DNA of 64,000 bases, from assembly GCA_047495785.1 (NCBI GenBank), contig JBLDXI010000030.1, forward strand, positions 1 through 64,000, written 5' to 3'. The notes under the pieces were generated by a model, which ran no database searches, was not told the DNA's origin, and saw only the letters and a list, made by a program, of their open reading frames with translations. The stretch comes from Lepidodermella squamata (taxonomy: Eukaryota > Gastrotricha). Positions 23,408 to 35,584 of the stretch are shown here, piece after piece. How positions within the stretch are numbered: the first letter of the stretch is position 1; each line of letters starts with the position of its first letter. Position numbers and translations under genes: made by a program.

Positions 23408-24319
23408 AGTGCAAAATAAAACGATTACATGTTGGCCATAGAGAAAAAGTGACCAGAGTAAGCACTCGAGCTAAAATTTTGATCTGCATTATTAAATCGA
23501 GTGCTTCTTAAAACGGATATCTCCGTTGTACACCAAATTTTGCATGCATATAGAACGTGAGCTGCTCTTTCACGTGGTATAAGATTTGAGGTGGGCAATT
23601 GCTGCTCAGTCTTGATTTCATGAAAATTAATGAAACCATAGTGGAAAAGAGGTTTGATGTTGACTTGTCCCGTAATGAACTAGCCTCAATCATGAGAATC
23701 GCCACTTGAGGACAACAAGTGGCCAATCTCACTCGCTTGCAAAAAACGTGAAGTTAGTGGCGGTTATGCCGCTCGATCAATCTTTGATTCAAATGCATCG
23801 TCAATTTTGTCCTTTGTGAAGCGAGGTTACATCCTACACAACTTAACAATATGGATGAAAACATTTCCACCATCTCAGCAAGTAATTCTAGGAAAGAAAG
23901 AAAGTCCTGAATTTCTCGGGTTCCTTGTAGGGAGATTTTTCCACCTTCCAAGAAATAAAACGCTAAGATGCTGGAAAATCTACCAATACTTTTACTACCA
24001 ATACAGGCTTCAGCAATTTTTAGCCAGTAGCGATATTGCGAATTCGGTGGTTCCGCTAAGTTATGAGTATATACATCAGTCACTTGAAAAGCTCTATTTA
24101 ACTTTAACTCGCCAGTCCCCATCCATCACCCATAGAATCACAGAATCAACTCCTAATGTCAGGATCGCTGGCTGCAATTGATTAAACCTGCGGTTTATCG
24201 GAGGGTGGGGCTCAGGCCCTTCCTTATTAAGGGAGGGCGTTTTGGGAGAGTTGGTTTAACCTCTAAATTCGATTATCCCTCATCATTAACCTTTTTACAT
24301 TGAGCTAGCACTTTACTAG
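23408..24319. other. intergenic, overlapping open frames without support
   Basis: Opposite-strand frames at 23754-24122 and 23807-24181 overlap. Neither shows a domain or exon partner. Any 5' exons of the receptor fragment at 24320 should lie here or further upstream but were not recognised. Confidence 0.35.
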
Positions 24320-25652
24320 CACAAAAAGCTGGATTCAAAAGAGCTGTACATATCCTTGGCTGAGTTTATGTCAGCAATGGGTTGGAAGAAGATCGCAATC
24401 GTCTCAGATATCGCCGACTATCAGGGTCGGCTTGAAACTGCGTTTGGAAAATTACTCGAGCGCAAATATGACGGGAAGCTGAGTCTGTTCAAACTTGTTC
24501 AGAGCCAAGCGCCTGAGTCGGAAGATGTGAGACTAGCTCTGGGATCCGAGAAGCTCGATCCGAGGGTGGTCTACCTTGCCTCGATAACACCGGCTCGCAT
24601 TTGCTGTTGGCTACATCGATACGGGATTTACGGATCGAATTACGTCATCTTTACCCCGGCTGCTTTTGGCCCCAGCGATCCGTCACGCTACAGCTGGTCC
24701 ACTGAGCAGATGCTGCGAGAGGCCATTCAAAGCGTGATGTCTTTCACGAGGGGTAACTCGCTATATTTAGATAGAAGTATGCGGGACTCCCTAGGAAACT
24801 CGGGCTCAGATTTCGACGCGATGCTAGCTGCGAGAATTCAAAGCCCCGAGACAAATGGTGCCTGGACCATACGCCACTACTGCTACGATAATGCATTAGT
24901 AGCCGCTCATGTGCTATACGGAAGGTTTACTCCACCGAAGTAACCAAAGCCTTGTAGACTGGGTGTTAATCAATGGCTTCATTTTATTGGGGGATTTACT
25001 GCTACTCATCAGCATTCTTGCCCAACCTATCTACGACACTGAACTGCTCAGCCTAAATTGCATGACTTCGTATAGCTTCTTGTTACTAGGAATAGGGTGT
25101 CTACTCTTCGGCTTCTCTGCAAAGTTCGAGATTGCCAGGCCTTTCTTCTCAGTGCCAACAATTGCTAATGTTCAAAGAACTAGTAGAAAGAAAAGCAGCT
25201 TCTTGAGCGGAGCTGTTGGAGACATTTCGAATCCTCCAGAACGATCTAGTGACGTCGATGTGAATGTGACTCAAACTCAAATTTTCAAGGTCATGATTAC
25301 CCTAGGGTGTTGTCTAATCGTTGAGATGTGTGGCTTACTAACAGCCTGGTTCACCGCAGACTCAATCGTAACAGCTACGCAATTAAGCCCCAAATACCCA
25401 TCTGAGGACGATGACTCGATTGCGTATCAGTTCATTGAGCCTCAATGCGAGTTCGGTCCAACGCTTATGTCTGCAGTGATGATCGCAATTTTCATATTCG
25501 TCTTCGGGTTGATGATCTTACGAGGAGCTCTTCTGTCCTATACTCTTCGTTCTGCTATCAAGATGAAACGACTAGCGGGGGTAAATGACCTGGGAGTAGT
25601 ATTCAAGTGCTTCTACGCCACTGTGGGCCTGCTGATTGCTGGAGCAAAATAA
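24320..25652 (+). pseudogene. class C GPCR (GABA-B-receptor-like) remnant
   Basis: After an acceptor ctttactag at 24319, the first segment (to about 24925) reads like the second lobe of a Venus-flytrap domain: FMSAMGWKKIAIVSD, VYLASITPARICCWLH, YGIYGSNYVIFTP, STEQMLREAIQSVM. A second segment in another frame (about 24953-25652) has membrane helices in GABA-B order: TM2, TM3, a Lys-rich loop, TM4, TM5 (FIEPQCEFGPTLM) and part of TM6, ending at a stop in AGAK. The linker and TM1 are absent, the two frames meet with only about 33 bases between them, and TM7 is missing. I read it as a deleted, truncated copy; a functional truncated gene is less likely. Confidence 0.65.
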
Positions 25653-25685
25653 ATCTGCTTGGGTTCAAAATTCTCAGGGTAAACA

Positions 25686-25785
25686 TACCGTAGTTACCGA
25701 AATACAAGCCTAGGCGGCACCCCTTTGTCGGCACTTTGATGTTCTTTGTAGTGCCGCCCAGGCTTGTATTTCGGTAACTACGGTA
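25686..25785. mobile_element. 100-bp hairpin MITE with TA-bounded ends
   Basis: Two 35-base arms starting TACCGTAGTTACCGAAATAC are inverted copies with one mismatch, separated by about 30 bases. TA bounds both ends, as in Tc1/mariner-derived MITEs. It lies 33 bases after the stop codon of the receptor remnant. Confidence 0.8.
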
Positions 25786-25953
25786 TAGAGAGATGACGGA
25801 AATGATTCATGATTCGATATCTCCCCAGAAGAACAAAAATTCGAATGTTCGAGCATCCTGTTTCATGCACTGAGATGCAGCGATTTTATGCATCGCTTCT
25901 ATGGATCCTCTCTTATTTTACTGTTCGCACGCACAATACATTTGAATGATTGA

Positions 25954-26375
25954 TCAAAAACTAGCGATGTACGTAGCGATTATCAGAGAAAGGCATAAAC
26001 CAAGGTTGAATACTGTCTTTGCAGCGCTGTTGCAAAGATCAGTGTTACAGAAGCAAGCGTCGACCTTGACGCCCCCGGCCAGGTCAAGAAACTGGCAGCC
26101 AGGCAATTGGGTGATGCCGTTATCCTCGGCCTCCTGTGTCGTGATGCAAGTCTTCGATGTGAACGAATCAGCACCCTCGCCCGAGACAATGGCCTTCGCG
26201 CACCAATCTGTGCAGCTGGTGCTCTCTTTGTAATCACCGTTCATTCCAACGTAGCATTTCAACGCATCTAAAGATAGTGATTGAATTGCAGAAAATTATA
26301 ATGAAATTCCCTTAAATTACTTGAAATAGCGATGAATGACGCCAACGTAAGAATCAAGTGCAAAACTCGGGCCAT
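25954..26375 (-). CDS. Ly6/uPAR-domain GPI-anchored protein
   Basis: Exons 26321-26375 and 25954-26267 give 122 aa across a 53-nt phase-1 intron. Signal peptide MARVLHLILTLASFIAIS; LU domain ALKCYVGMNGDYKE to CFCNTDLCN, one residue shorter than the common CNDRDLCN end; hydrophobic tail VFNLGLCLSLIIATYIASF. Between fingers it has QLPGCQFLDLAGGVKVDAC. Confidence 0.9.
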
Positions 26376-26552
26376 TTTAGCTTTTGCTAGAGACAAAACT
26401 GTAATATGAGCGATTTCACTACGTTATCGCCGTGGTTAAACTCGGCTAGAGATAGCAAACGAAGGTACAGCAGTTATTATAATATATCATTGCACTCGTG
26501 GCTTTCGTAAATTGACAACTCGCAACTTGAAAGTCGCCTAGCTCTCTTTTAT

Positions 26553-26967
26553 TTAGCGCAATGCGATGCCATACCGTGAATTTAAAACCATAGCTAATAA
26601 GGTCAATAAAATCAGGCAAAAATGCGATGTAATAAAGTTGTTCGCTTGGTTACAGAAGTCGCCTGTATCACAGTAGCAAATGCTTCCTTTCGCGTTTCTA
26701 TACGGCAAATCAGTGCAGATGTTGCTAACATTTAGGCTTGGATCACGTTCCAGGCATTTCAGCTGGACAAACCGGACGTAGAGGTAGCTAAGCTTAGCCG
26801 TTGAACACAAGTCACATCCTGCAGTTTCGTAGTATGGGCCGAGACCTTGCCAACACTTGATAGCCCCTGCAGATGAAGTAATAAATTTGGGTAATGAACT
26901 ACATGGGCAACTAACCTGATCCTGTGACTAGCAATAAGGTCAATGCAATTTCCCTGAGTATTGCCAT
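26553..26967 (-). CDS. Ly6/uPAR-domain GPI-anchored protein
   Basis: Exons 26916-26967 and 26553-26866 give 121 aa (an in-frame ATG at 26985 would add six residues). Signal peptide MAILREIALTLLLVTGSG; LU domain AIKCWQGLGPYYE to CYCDTGDFCN; hydrophobic tail HFCLILLTLLAMVLN followed by a short basic end. The CDTGDFCN end is shared with the neighbouring broken copy at 27220-27646. Confidence 0.88.
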
Positions 26968-27219
26968 TAACGAAAACGTGAACATTCTATTCGTGATAAC
27001 GAGCATTATAGGACCTACTCGGGTAGATAACAGAAAACTAAGATAAGAATGTGCTTATACATCCTTAGATTGCGCTTATGGAGTATTCAACCTCGGTATA
27101 TGCCTTTCTCTGCTGTCAGCTCTTTCACTTCTGAAAATAATTTTGTCTCAAAGAAGGACGGCAATGGAGGGTTTAGAAATTCAGAAAAGGCAACTTTGAC
27201 TTTGTACCAGCCTCAATTT

Positions 27220-27646
27220 TTATTTATTGTCAGGGGTTATGATAGTTAGGGAAAACATCCGGACATGCTTCTGCATAATGGCATATAAAACAACGCCCAA
27301 AGGTTCAGAGATATGGCCAGATTCAATCGCAGGATAGGAAGCCGGGTTGCAAAAATCGCCAGTGTCACAAAAGCAAGCTACAATCGGCATTCCGTTGACA
27401 ACATCACAGCCGGTTGGTCAGTCGGTTGACACTGTTTGTTTACGTAGTCACCGCCTTTGCGCACCATTTACAACCATCTGTAGCGCTGAAGGTACCTACC
27501 CCGTCTTCTGTGGTCCCAATGTAGCACTTGATCGCATCTGGGTAAGGAGCGTTTGAGTGTTAACAAGAAGGAAACAGAAATTCAAACTCACACGACGTTG
27601 CAAATAAAGCGCTCAAAGCGAGCGTAAAAGCGTTGAATTTAGCCAT
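27220..27646 (-). pseudogene. Ly6/uPAR-domain pseudogene with two frameshifts
   Basis: An intact signal exon (from 27646, MAKFNAFTLALSALFATS) and phase-1 junction lead into AIKCYIGTTEDGVGTF and GCKWCAK. The frame is then lost near 27455 and changes again near 27415 before CDVVNGMPIVACFCDTGDFCN resumes in a third frame. The tail lacks a good GPI signal. No short intron with GT-AG borders repairs it. Confidence 0.75.
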
Positions 27647-28276
27647 TTCAATAACTTTTCGTTATGCTTAGAGGTATCTGCACCCAGGGCGACTGTTTAA
27701 GACCAATTTATAGGGGAATTCCCACGCGAACTGATAAAGGATCACTGCATGACGATTTATAGGACGGCTTTTTGTCAGTTCGACCCTGTCAACTAGTGAT
27801 TTGTATCATATTTTTAAAGTACTGCCAGGCCAAAATATGTCCTGCTTTGTCCTGATAAGCCATAAGCGTTAGCATTATTCTTGTCATTTCATCCGTCGGT
27901 TCTGTTATCGTTTTCTAACCTCGCCAGCTTATTGTCGTTATCACGTCCGCAATTAGGTCCGTTCGGGTAGTACCGTCCACCTAAAAGTGCATAGTCGCTG
28001 AGCTAATTCCACACTCATAATAAAAGTGAAAATCAAACTTTGAATGTCGTATTTTAGCGAATGTTGACTTTAAAACAATTGACTTGGTCTGGCCTATTAG
28101 GTCATTCCTAATGAGGAATCAATTTGCAATTGATAAAAACAGAACATAGCTTTGAGTGCTTCCGCTGTTTGCACAATCCTACATAAAACATAAAAGTGCA
28201 CGAAGAACTTGTTTCGAAAATAACCTCATGCCTGATACTTATATCGTAGTCGCCGATTGTTCCGACGTCATGTACA
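27647..28276. other. intergenic between divergent genes
   Basis: Separates a minus-strand Ly6 pseudogene from a plus-strand channel. No coding exon or repeat seen. Confidence 0.45.
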
Positions 28277-29471
28277 ATGTACAAGTTAATTTTCCTAATA
28301 GCAGCCTATCTTGCATCGGCAGCAGCTGAGAATCGTACTACTTATCTGCCACACGGAGAGCGGCTAAAGCGACATTTCTCTAGGCAATGCGGCATTCACA
28401 GTACTGCACGTCCCGTTTTGGAGGGCAACGAAACTATGGACATTTCTTTCATGTTCAACCCACTGAGGCTGAAAGAAGTGAACGAACCGCAAGAGACAAT
28501 CGACATTTTTATAAGTATGGTACTGGCATACCGACACCCTTGCGTGAAATGGAATCCAAAAAATTGGGGGTGGACCCCGCAATTCTCAGTTCGGCAAATC
28601 GACACTTGGTTCCCCTCAATCAACCTGCTGAATGGGAACGCTGCTGTTTCTCTTCAAGAGACTTTCCCAGAAACGGCTGGCGTTGTTTTCAAACAAGATG
28701 GCCAGGTCAAACTATCAACAGCGGTCAGCTTTTCAACCATCTGCTTGCTTGAGTATGTTGGATCCAGTTTAATTTTATCAACTTATTTTGCTTGCTTTCA
28801 GTCTAGTCAAATTCCCGTTCGACTACCAGAAGTGTTCGGTCGTTCTCGAATCGTACGAAAACAATGGCATCGAGCGGTTGGACATACTAACGTCAGGCTC
28901 GGGTATAACTGACACGATAGAATCGCCATTCATCTCTCCGACATCGGTTTGGTCTCTAGTTGGTTTCAGCATGAATCGATCATCAGTAAAATACGCCACC
29001 ATGAGCGGCAAGCTGTTTGATCGAGTGTTCTTTCAAATCGAAATACGACGGAAGCCCGACGCCTATTTAGTCAACATATTCTACCCATGCCTCTCCCTCT
29101 CAGCCTTGCTTTTCGGATCTGGGTTCATCGCGCCCCATTCGCCTGATAGATCGATGTTTTGCATCACCCTGTTACTCGCTTTCTCAGTCCTTCAGACAAG
29201 CATTACTGAGATGATCCCGCGATCGAGCGTCATTCCGTACGCATTAGTGTTTGTTATGACTCAACTTTCAGCTGGAGTCACGCTAACTTTTTACTGCCTA
29301 ATTACTAATTGCTTGGCTATGCGACCTCGATTCCAGCGGCATGTTTTGCAGGAAACGAAATATTTGCCTGGCGTTACTCTGATTCGACTGATCGATGCTT
29401 TTTTCTACGGATCCTGTGGAGTACTACTCTTGATTACAGACATTTACCTACTCGCACAAATGAGGATTTAA
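28277..29471 (+). CDS. Cys-loop ligand-gated ion channel subunit
   Basis: Exons 28277-28752 and 28802-29471 give 381 aa. Signal peptide MYKLIFLIAAYLASAAA; N-terminal Cys in QCGIHSTARPV; YRHPCVKW near loop D; loop A reads TWFPSINLLNG, so the WxPD Asp is Ser. The Cys-loop ending FPFDYQKC is rebuilt with the canonical 13 residues across the single intron. M1 VNIFYPCLSLSALLFG; M2 with Asp -1', Leu 9' and Glu 20'; M3; a 20-25 residue M3-M4 loop; M4. The intron found before the HPC segment in several relatives is absent. Confidence 0.9.
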
Positions 29472-29562
29472 TTTTAATCTCCAATTTTGCGAACTTCTAC
29501 CTAATTCTTAGATTCACAATGCCAATTTCAAGCCAACTTTGACTTTGACGTGAGCAGCAATA

Positions 29563-30032
29563 TTAGCTCTCCTTAATCACTTTGTAACTGCGAAGATTGT
29601 CCATCAGATCAGAGATCAGGCCAAGGTAGGTACATAAGAGTGAATTCCATTCCGATCGTCCATGATCCATAACCTTGTTTTCCCCTTTTTTCTGATATGT
29701 TAACGAACGGAATGAAGACGATGTAAAATGCAATGTGATTAAAGACTTTTTAGTGATATTCGGCCCAATGCGGATGCTAAAAACAATATCTAGTGGGCTT
29801 TTGAAGAATTTGATGTCGGCGGTTTCAGATAAAACCCTCCCATAAGCTGCTGGCTGCTGGCAACAAAAGTCATTGGTATAAATCGTCGTGATACTAACTA
29901 TCAATACATTCACTTTTCGACACAATCCATCTGCAAACGTAGGAGTTTAGGTGCAATCGCCCGAATCAGACAATGGTGATAATGACTAAGCATCAAAGCG
30001 ACCAATAGCAAGTGCTGTTGTTTCATATTCAT
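29563..30032 (-). CDS. possible secreted protein, unrecognised
   Basis: Exon 29987-30032 (MNMKQQHLLLVALML) and exon 29563-29930 join in frame through a gtcatt to acgtttgcag intron of 56 nt, giving 137 aa. The mature part is mixed polar (CCQQPAAYGRVLSETADIKFF) and Lys-rich. I recognise no family. The join rests on a weak donor, so the gene is tentative. Confidence 0.35.
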
Positions 30033-30270
30033 GCTACATTCACGGAAAAACGGAAAGTCCGGTGTACAGTATTAGCGGTGGTCCATGTGATAATTAGGCG
30101 ATGATTAAGCATCTAGTCATCATACAAGTTATAATTAGAGCATTACAGCACTCTTATCTCTGTCCGGGCTCATTCTCGCATGCGATAAGAGTTAAGATTT
30201 AAAGGACAAGCTCGGGCCTCGGTCAGTGTATCATCAAATACTCGTTGAAAAATTACCAACCGAAAACAAA

Positions 30271-30672
30271 ATGCGCATCTTCATAGCCTTGCTTGCATTC
30301 GCCACTGTGATCGCCGTTTCCTGTAAGTTTTCAATTTTCAATTGATGGATTACAATTGAATGAATTCCTGCAGCGGCTCTTCGATGCTACGTCGGAACAG
30401 TCACGGACGGAGTAGGCACGTACAAGAATGCAACAGGTTGCGCATGGTGTGGTAAATCGTACACCGAGAATAGCGGCCACAGCATAACTCAGAAAACATG
30501 CTTGCCGAACACACCCGGCGCTATTAACACGTGCACGACAGTCACTGTTTTCAAAATTCCGGTAAAAACATGCGTGTGCAACGACCGCGATTACTGCAAC
30601 AGCGCCCGGCGAGGAACCGCCAGCTCAGCACTCGCTGTTGTGTTCCTCGCAGCGACCTTCATCGCTTTATAG
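30271..30672 (+). CDS. Ly6/uPAR-domain GPI-anchored protein (MRTF subfamily)
   Basis: Exons 30271-30322 and 30374-30672 give 116 aa, the same lengths as the copies at 6946 and 8660. Signal peptide MRIFIALLAFATVIAVS; LU domain ALRCYVGTVTDGVGTY to CVCNDRDYCN; tail SSALAVVFLAATFIAL. It is on the opposite strand from most of its subfamily. Confidence 0.92.
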
Positions 30673-30738
30673 ACCCAGCTTCAGTATTGATACTCCTCCT
30701 TCTGACCTATGATTTGCGCTTATAACAGCATGTAAAAT

Positions 30739-33700
30739 CGGTATTGCGGCATAATAACTGCCTTTGATTGACCATACATTTTACTGTATTATATTGCGCG
30801 CGCTAACATTTATGCTATTATGCGCGCGAATGCCACAATACGCACGTTCTGTTTTATATAAACAAGCATAAACCAGCAACACAGCAACGCTTATTAGCTT
30901 AATTGCCAGAAATTATTTTTTTCTTTTTGTTGGAGCGGATAAAGTGGGGAAAATGTCAAATCTGTGAAACGTTAAAACTGCAGTTTTAATTCTGTTATAA
31001 TAGTCACCACCGACGAAAAGGGGAAACAATACTGGAAAAAGCGGCTAATGTAGACAACCCGTTAATATACTGACATTCTAGCCAATTAAAGTAGTAAGAA
31101 AATAAAACCAAATTCAATAAAATCTCGAGAAATCTATTGAGATACAGCCTGAAAACCGAAAATTACAATGAGATACTAGTCACTCATCATTGTATCAGAT
31201 AGATCTCCTCAGTAGAGTGTCATCTGGGATGCCGGTGGATGAAACAAGTTTGTTTGCAGTTTTTACCGAAAGCAAGCGAAAAGCGAGGAAATTTTAAAGA
31301 ATTTACACTAACTCTGATCACTCCGTCCTCTATAAACCTTGGACCTGTTTTCTATCTGGAACATGCAATAAAAGTTGCGCTTTAAACCTTTTTCACATTT
31401 CCCTTAGCTCATCTTGGACTAAGCTTGGAATTAATATTAAATGTTTGGAACCATGCTGATGTTGTAACGTGGTATACAATTTCTTGCATTCAAGAAATCT
31501 GAAAGACTGGTATCAAGACAGGGGAAAATCGAGGAGGCTGGGTTGCAATTTTAACTTTTAGGTAGTCTCAAGATGTTCTGCATCATCCACCGCGAAAATT
31601 GGAAATAAGTTTCAAGTTTGAATTTTCTCGTCAAAATCTTGATTTAGAGAAAATGAAAATGATAAAATGATCTCTCCACGCTGGTATTCCTGTTTAGTTT
31701 TTCAGCGATTTTGAAGGAGACTATTGGCGATATTTTACTAAAAGTTGTCAGTTATCGTCTTCAAACCAACGAGCGCGCTTAGGATACTGTATTTTTTCGA
31801 ATAAGGGCCGCGGCGAATATTTTCCTGATTTTTCGAAAAATGCCTAAAAACGCGGCGATTATTCGGGTGCGGTCTTTAATCGGGTGCGGCCTTTATTTCG
31901 CTAAGTTTTCCGGTAAAGCTACAATTTTGCAGCGATTAATCGGGTGACGGGGTGCGGCCCTTATTCGAAAAAATACGGTAAATGGTTTACTGATCGCACC
32001 AACTTGGCTTAAAAAGACAAAAATTATTGGCTGAACATTGATGAATTTCACGGAATAAATTAGATATTATTAGGATTCAGCGAAAAATTCAGGTGATTGT
32101 GTGCATATTTGCGCACGTTAATCTTCCAAAATGAAGAAGAAATGCGATAGAAAAGTTTAACTGTGTGAGTGCGCGCGCCTAAGAACAGCCCGCGTGCTCT
32201 CAAATCTGCGCGCTGCAATTCTAAGGTGTAGTAAATGCGCGAGGTTGTGCGCGCAGCTGAAAAGCCCACACAAACACACAGGCGTGCGCACTAACAAACA
32301 TATTTTTTCCCGCAATTTGTTCCCCATTTCATTTGTGGTCGCGCTAAAACATGCAACCTAGCTATACCTTTCACGTTGAATCCGAATATCTAATTTATTT
32401 TGTGAAATAAGTCTTGATTTTCTTTCATTATGAAGGTTAGAATTTCCCCCAATTTCAAACATTCTATGGCCTTGAATCTTGAATATATCAGTATATTTTT
32501 GTCTAGTGCCAGTTCTATAGGTAGGGAAGACACAGCGGCAATTAACAATTCTTTTAGCTTTTGAATCTTTCATTTCGGATACAGCTTTTTGCAAAACTTC
32601 AAGCGACTGCAAAGTGAATTTGACGGAAGCTGACCTATGTTTTCGATAACCAACCCTGTTTCCTGCAAACCAATTCCTCTACAACGCGGATTAATCAGCG
32701 GATAAATCAGTCCGCTAGCAAGTCCGCGCACCGTCATTCGTTTCTTGCATGCTGTAAGCTTGCTGTTGGACTCGGGAGAGCCATTTGTAGCAGTCAATTA
32801 TTATAAAACATGAATGTTCACCTCGCAGTTTGTTACTGGCAACTATATTATATATTAAATGGGACGCTAATGCAGTGCACCGCAAACTTTTTCACCCCTG
32901 GCATTTTTGGCGGCCGGAAAGCCTTGCTTCAGCCGCAGTAACAAACAGGCCCTTCTCCGGCCGCACAGGCATTGACAATTCCCTTTCATCGGCCGCAAAT
33001 TTAGTTTTTAGCTGCAAGCCACTTTTTTACGTGACGAATTTTCTTCCGCAAGAGTTCTATGCGCTTAGTGAAGGCAGTTAATTAACAGAGGCCTTAGAAG
33101 CAAACTTCAACTACCTAAACCGACGATTTGCAACAACTTGAGTCAACAAAAACGACTCCTTCCTAAGCGATCCTAATAGCTCAGCACAGCTCTGACCCGC
33201 GAATGATAACTCCGCATTGCTCCCGCGGTCTTTAATTTAATTCACGCAATTTGTTTTGCCGTTTCGCTTTACTAATTGAACTAAGATGAGGAAAAGTGCT
33301 CAATACTTGCGAATTGGACCCAGGAAACCAGAGGCTGCTTTTATTCGCGAGCAAATCGAGCTTGGACTAACGGTATTTCACAGGAATATTTGCTGAAAAT
33401 AGTCTAGAATAGGCTGATTTTCGCGTCATGATCGAAGGAAACGGGGTAACCAGCCGCATTCCAGCCACCATTCGATAAAATCTTCCCGGCCCTAAAAACC
33501 GGGTTTGAGGAGCACTGCGCTAATATAATTCGCGAATGGGCTTGGATTTGAATAATTGTGGGAAGCGCTTCTACACTCGCATCGCAAGCAAGGATGCTCA
33601 ATAGAATTTAAAAGAATTCGTAGTAATTCTCAATTCTCTCATCAATGGTTTTGTCTAAATTGAAAATGATGGGAAAACGCGATAAAAACCGCAACGCCGC

Positions 33701-35221
33701 CTTATAACATGGATACATACGCAGCCATCAGCAAAACTCGCGTGGTTTTCTCCTATTATATCAGACGTAAGGTACGTATTATAGGTACGCTGTGTTGCAC
33801 ACATACGAGTTCTACCATATCGCGTTTATCGTGAAATTCGAGTATTAGCCAATTTGGCGCGTTTTTCATCAAATATCTTTTTAAATACGAGGGTTATGTA
33901 TTTATTTTTTTCAGAATTCTGAATGGTTAGGGTCTGTTTCAACTGGTTGAGAAAAAACTGCTGCGTTTCACTGGTTGGTTTTTTCTTGAAACGAGATTTT
34001 GTAGGAAAATTTTTGGCCAGATTTGCGGGGTTTTCAATTATTATATTTTTAATTTCGAGGATTATATATTTATTTTCTTCATAATTTTGAATCGTTGGGG
34101 CCTGGTTCAACTGGTTTACAAAGAATTTCTAGATTTTACAGGCTGGAATTTTCTTAAAGCGAGAGTTTATACGAAAATTTTGACTCCACGCGATGTTCGA
34201 ATTCGTCTTTCAGCCGCTAAATTATAACTATTTCATATTTGAATGAAAATTCACTCTATTGAAAAGGTGACAGGCACTGAAGAGAACAATCGACGAGAAA
34301 ATGACATGGTTTTAACCTATGGTTCATGTTATCCTGAGAATTAAGACGGCAAGGTGAGATTTTCAGTATTCAAATTGGAATCGGTGTAGCTAAGTGATTT
34401 CGTGGATGACTACTACATTTTTCCACTGAATATCAGTGACAAGGACCTGTCAAATGAAACTAAGGGTTGATCATTAACAATTGCTGGCTAAATTCTTCCG
34501 AATGAACAGAAAATGCCGTCGAATGTGTAAAAATTTCTCCTGTTTTATAGAATTATGTGGCGATTGTATATAATCTAGCCACAAGAATTTCTTTATAACC
34601 CAACATAATCAATCGTCTAGCCCTCGACTTCGATTCTAAGTGGAAAAATTGCATAATCATCCACGAAATTAACATATTACACCGATTTAAAAGTAATTAC
34701 TGACAAACTTGAATTTCAATCATTTTCTGAGGAGGAGAACAGGTCATCGATTGGAACTATGTCATCTCAGCGTTAATTGGTCCATTCAGTGCCACTTATC
34801 CTTTCAACATGAGTGAACTTTCATCCTAAGATGAAATACTAATTAATTAGCTGCTCAAAGACGGATGCGAGCATCAAGCCAAGTCAGGTTTTCCCTCAAA
34901 AAACTGGTTTTCTGAAAAAACCAGCCAGCAGAAAATGAGCGAATCTCAGGCCGACTTTTAATGAAGGGCTATGGCATACGATGGTCTGATAAAATACCAG
35001 CATCATCCACGAAAATCTAAAAAGATTTCAATAAAACTAAACCAAATTCGTTAGGGCTCGAAGTAAAAAAGTGGTACGGTAGTACTCTTATGTGTGCGTA
35101 GTATATTCATAAACAGAACGCGCGCTTTGGCGCAGCGCATAATAGCATTAATGTTAGCGCGCGCCATATAATACAATAAAATGTATGGTCAATCAAAGGC
35201 AGTTATTATGCCGCAATACCG
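30739..35221. mobile_element. 4.48-kb element with about 120-bp inverted terminal repeats
   Basis: Bases 30739-30860 and 35101-35221 are inverted copies, the outer 90 nearly identical. Both start with cggtattgcggcataataac and include runs of gcgcgcgctaac. The flanks end and start with aaat, a possible 4-bp target duplication. The interior has no open frame above about 95 codons and no domain, so it is a large non-autonomous element or a decayed one. It contains the MITE at 31785-31980. Confidence 0.7.
31785..31980. mobile_element. MITE, 196 bp, nested in the larger element
   Basis: Ends are inverted 26-base repeats starting TACYGTATTTTTTCGAATAA with one mismatch. The interior repeats gcggcg and gggtgcgg words. 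Another member of the TACYGTA-type group; its position inside 30739-35221 means it inserted later. Confidence 0.75.
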
Positions 35222-35248
35222 AAATGTAATAAAAATGGTTTCACAGTT

Positions 35249-35408
35249 CGTTCACGTCGCGGAAGAACTCGCACTTCGATGTTTTTTTCTGATTACTGTA
35301 CAGTCGAGTACGGTTGACTGGCTGTATTTTTCTATTATTCTTAAACTTACTGTACTCGGTGTACAGTCGGACTTTTTCCGAAGTGCGAGTTCTTCCGCGA
35401 CGTGAACG
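35249..35408. mobile_element. MITE, 160 bp, perfect 30-base arms
   Basis: Arms beginning cgttcacgtcgcggaagaac are exact inverted copies. The interior also has inverted tgtacagtcg words. It lies 27 bases beyond the right end of the 4.48-kb element. Confidence 0.75.
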
Positions 35409-35584
35409 AGTTAACGGATTAACCTTTTCTTACCGCTACCCTTAATTCGGGGGGGAACAAGGTTAATCAACCGTGACCTTGATCCCGGGATTACCAGAAA
35501 ATTCCAGGACAATGTCTGGCAACAGCCATTTGCTCGCTCCTCTGTCGAGTGTTATAAAATGCGGAAAAGAACAGTTTCAAATCC

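Noticed and set aside
23754-24181. Overlapping open frames of about 120 codons on both strands
   Set aside because: Neither has a signal, domain or plausible splice partner, and both cannot be coding; not listed as a gene.
32060-34110. Short open frames inside the 4.48-kb inverted-repeat element
   Set aside because: All below 95 codons, low complexity or unsupported; no transposase motif found on either strand.
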